This document shows positions 21,604 to 22,298 of a DNA stretch of 22,298 nucleotides, piece by piece. The notes below the pieces were generated by a model that saw nothing but the letters and a program-made list of their open reading frames with translations, was not told the DNA's origin and did no database searches. Source of the DNA: JAHEFX01 sp964614585 (GTDB taxonomy: Bacteria > Actinomycetota > Acidimicrobiia > Spongiisociales > JAENVV01); contig CAZTLW010000026.1 of assembly GCA_964614585.1 (NCBI GenBank), positions 1 to 22,298 on the forward strand. The letters are read 5' to 3'. A program made the translations under genes and the position numbers. Numbering within the stretch: the first letter of the stretch is position 1; each line of letters opens with the position of its first letter.

Positions 21604-21609
21604 AGTCTA
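21604..21609 (-). promoter_or_regulatory. -10-like box TAGACT for the hydrolase gene
   Basis: TAGACT on the minus strand ends 6 nt before the hydrolase ATG; its TAG is the stop codon of the acetyltransferase gene. Confidence 0.45.
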
Positions 21610-22260
21610 CGAGTCGTCCGGGCTCTCGCCGGTGCGAAACAGCACCTCGGCCCCGATCGGCCGGAATCCCGAGTTGTAGAAGGCCCGCAGCGAGGCGGCG
21701 TTGCCGGCGGCGATCTGGGCGAACACCGGCTCGTTGCGTGGGAGTTGGTCGAGGGCGGCCTGCACGAGCCGGCGGCCGGTCGAGGCGCGCCGCTGGGACG
21801 CCGGGACCTCCACCGTCAGCTCCCAGCGCCCCGCCAGCCCCCGACCGAGCACGAGAACGGAGCTGCCGACCGGGTCGCCGTAGAGCCGGACGTCGTCCCG
21901 CCACCGGAGAGCCCGTCGCACCCTCGGGTGGTCACCCAGGTCGTCGCGGGCGACGAGGTAGTTCGAGCCGATCCCACGGCCCTTGGCATACATGACGACG
22001 GCGAGGCTCCCGGCGTCGCTCCCGAGCTCCTCGCCCAGCCACGCCAGGAAGGCAGGCCGCATCGGCGCCCCGAGGTCGTGGGGGTCGAGACGGGATCGGA
22101 TGGCGTCGGCGTCGACGTCGACGGCGATGACGTGGTGCTGGGTGAAGGCGACCACCGCCGAGGCCTTCCCCGGCGGCGCCCCCACCACCTCGACCCCGTC
22201 GTCGCGGGGCGGGTAGTTGTCACGCGCCAACCGTTCGTAGAGCTCGGTGAGCCGATGCAT
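21607..22260 (-). CDS. GNAT-family N-acetyltransferase
   Basis: A 217-residue protein. The C-terminal half has the GNAT acetyl-CoA pattern: WELTVEVPASQRRASTGRRLVQAALDQL (an R-R-x-x-x-G-R-x-L version of the Q/R-x-x-G-x-G/A loop) and NAASLRAFYNSGFRPIGAEVLF, the usual AS-R-fY--GF strand-helix. The N-terminal half contains AVVAFTQHHVIAVDVDADAIRSRL and MYAKGRGIGSNYL, more like a separate substrate-binding module. The acceptor is unknown. The ATG at 22260 has TAACGT 6 nt upstream. It is followed after 9 bp by the hydrolase gene on the same strand. Confidence 0.8.
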   Translation of the reverse strand: MHRLTELYERLARDNYPPRDDGVEVVGAPPGKASAVVAFTQHHVIAVDVDADAIRSRLDPHDLGAPMRPAFLAWLGEELGSDAGSLAVVMYAKGRGIGSNYLVARDDLGDHPRVRRALRWRDDVRLYGDPVGSSVLVLGRGLAGRWELTVEVPASQRRASTGRRLVQAALDQLPRNEPVFAQIAAGNAASLRAFYNSGFRPIGAEVLFRTGESPDDS

Positions 22261-22266
22261 GGTGGG

Positions 22267-22272
22267 ACGTTA
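22267..22272 (-). promoter_or_regulatory. -10-like box TAACGT for the acetyltransferase gene
   Basis: TAACGT on the minus strand ends 6 nt before the ATG at 22260; no ribosome-binding site lies between them. Confidence 0.45.
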
Positions 22273-22287
22273 CGCCGCCCAGCGGGC

Positions 22288-22298
22288 AGTACCGAGTA
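22288..22298. repeat. Start of a third heptamer array, cut by the window edge
   Basis: AGTACCGAGTA is one full heptamer plus four bases of the next, matching the array at 2922. Its full length cannot be seen. Confidence 0.7.

Overview
The window is a chromosomal stretch from a very GC-rich actinobacterium, most plausibly a member of the Acidimicrobiia or a relative. The grounds are base composition (roughly 70% G+C by eye), near-universal G/C third positions, many GTG starts, a polyphosphate glucokinase, two proteins of F420/deazaflavin-linked families, a menaquinone-pathway MenC and a SerB with two ACT domains. It is mostly ordinary core metabolism at very high density: convergent genes often overlap or abut at their stop codons, and most starts sit 6-10 nt downstream of a TANNNT box, which suggests widespread leaderless transcription.

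Layout. 1-5000: bioY (partial), sixA-like phosphatase, a YyaL/DUF255 protein, menC and ctaA. 5000-7200: a translationally coupled cystathionine beta-synthase / cystathionine gamma-lyase-synthase pair (transsulfuration). 7164-8071: a two-gene unit of an XRE-type HTH protein with a membrane tail and a small protein of unclear function. 8109-8245: a selenocysteine tRNA (selC) followed by a 35-bp tandem copy of its 3' end. 8243-12662: deazaflavin-dependent nitroreductase-family protein, a divergent GroES-like protein, hflX, ppgK and gnd. 12666-13750: a 1.1-kb cassette, one AbiEi/DUF559 nuclease-like gene enclosed by 75-bp inverted repeats, sitting exactly between the convergent stop codons of gnd and serB. 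13756-19482: serB, pepN, an LLM-class oxidoreductase and a Ca2+/Na+ exchanger. 19476-22260: a DAHP synthase-chorismate mutase fusion with a leader peptide and attenuator, an alpha/beta hydrolase and a GNAT acetyltransferase.

The strongest signals beyond plain genes are: (1) a complete aromatic amino acid attenuator upstream of the DAHP synthase-chorismate mutase gene, made of a 21-residue leader peptide with Tyr, Phe, Tyr, Phe and Trp, an antiterminator and a terminator; (2) the inverted-repeat-bounded DUF559 cassette, which looks like a single-gene mobile unit; (3) selC with a 35-bp tandem duplication of its 3' end; (4) AGTACCG/AGTACTG heptamer tandem repeats at three places, one of which runs into and lengthens a coding sequence; (5) the missing KPRTS-type substrate loop in the DAHP synthase domain.

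All family calls come from reading motifs by eye. No database search was run.
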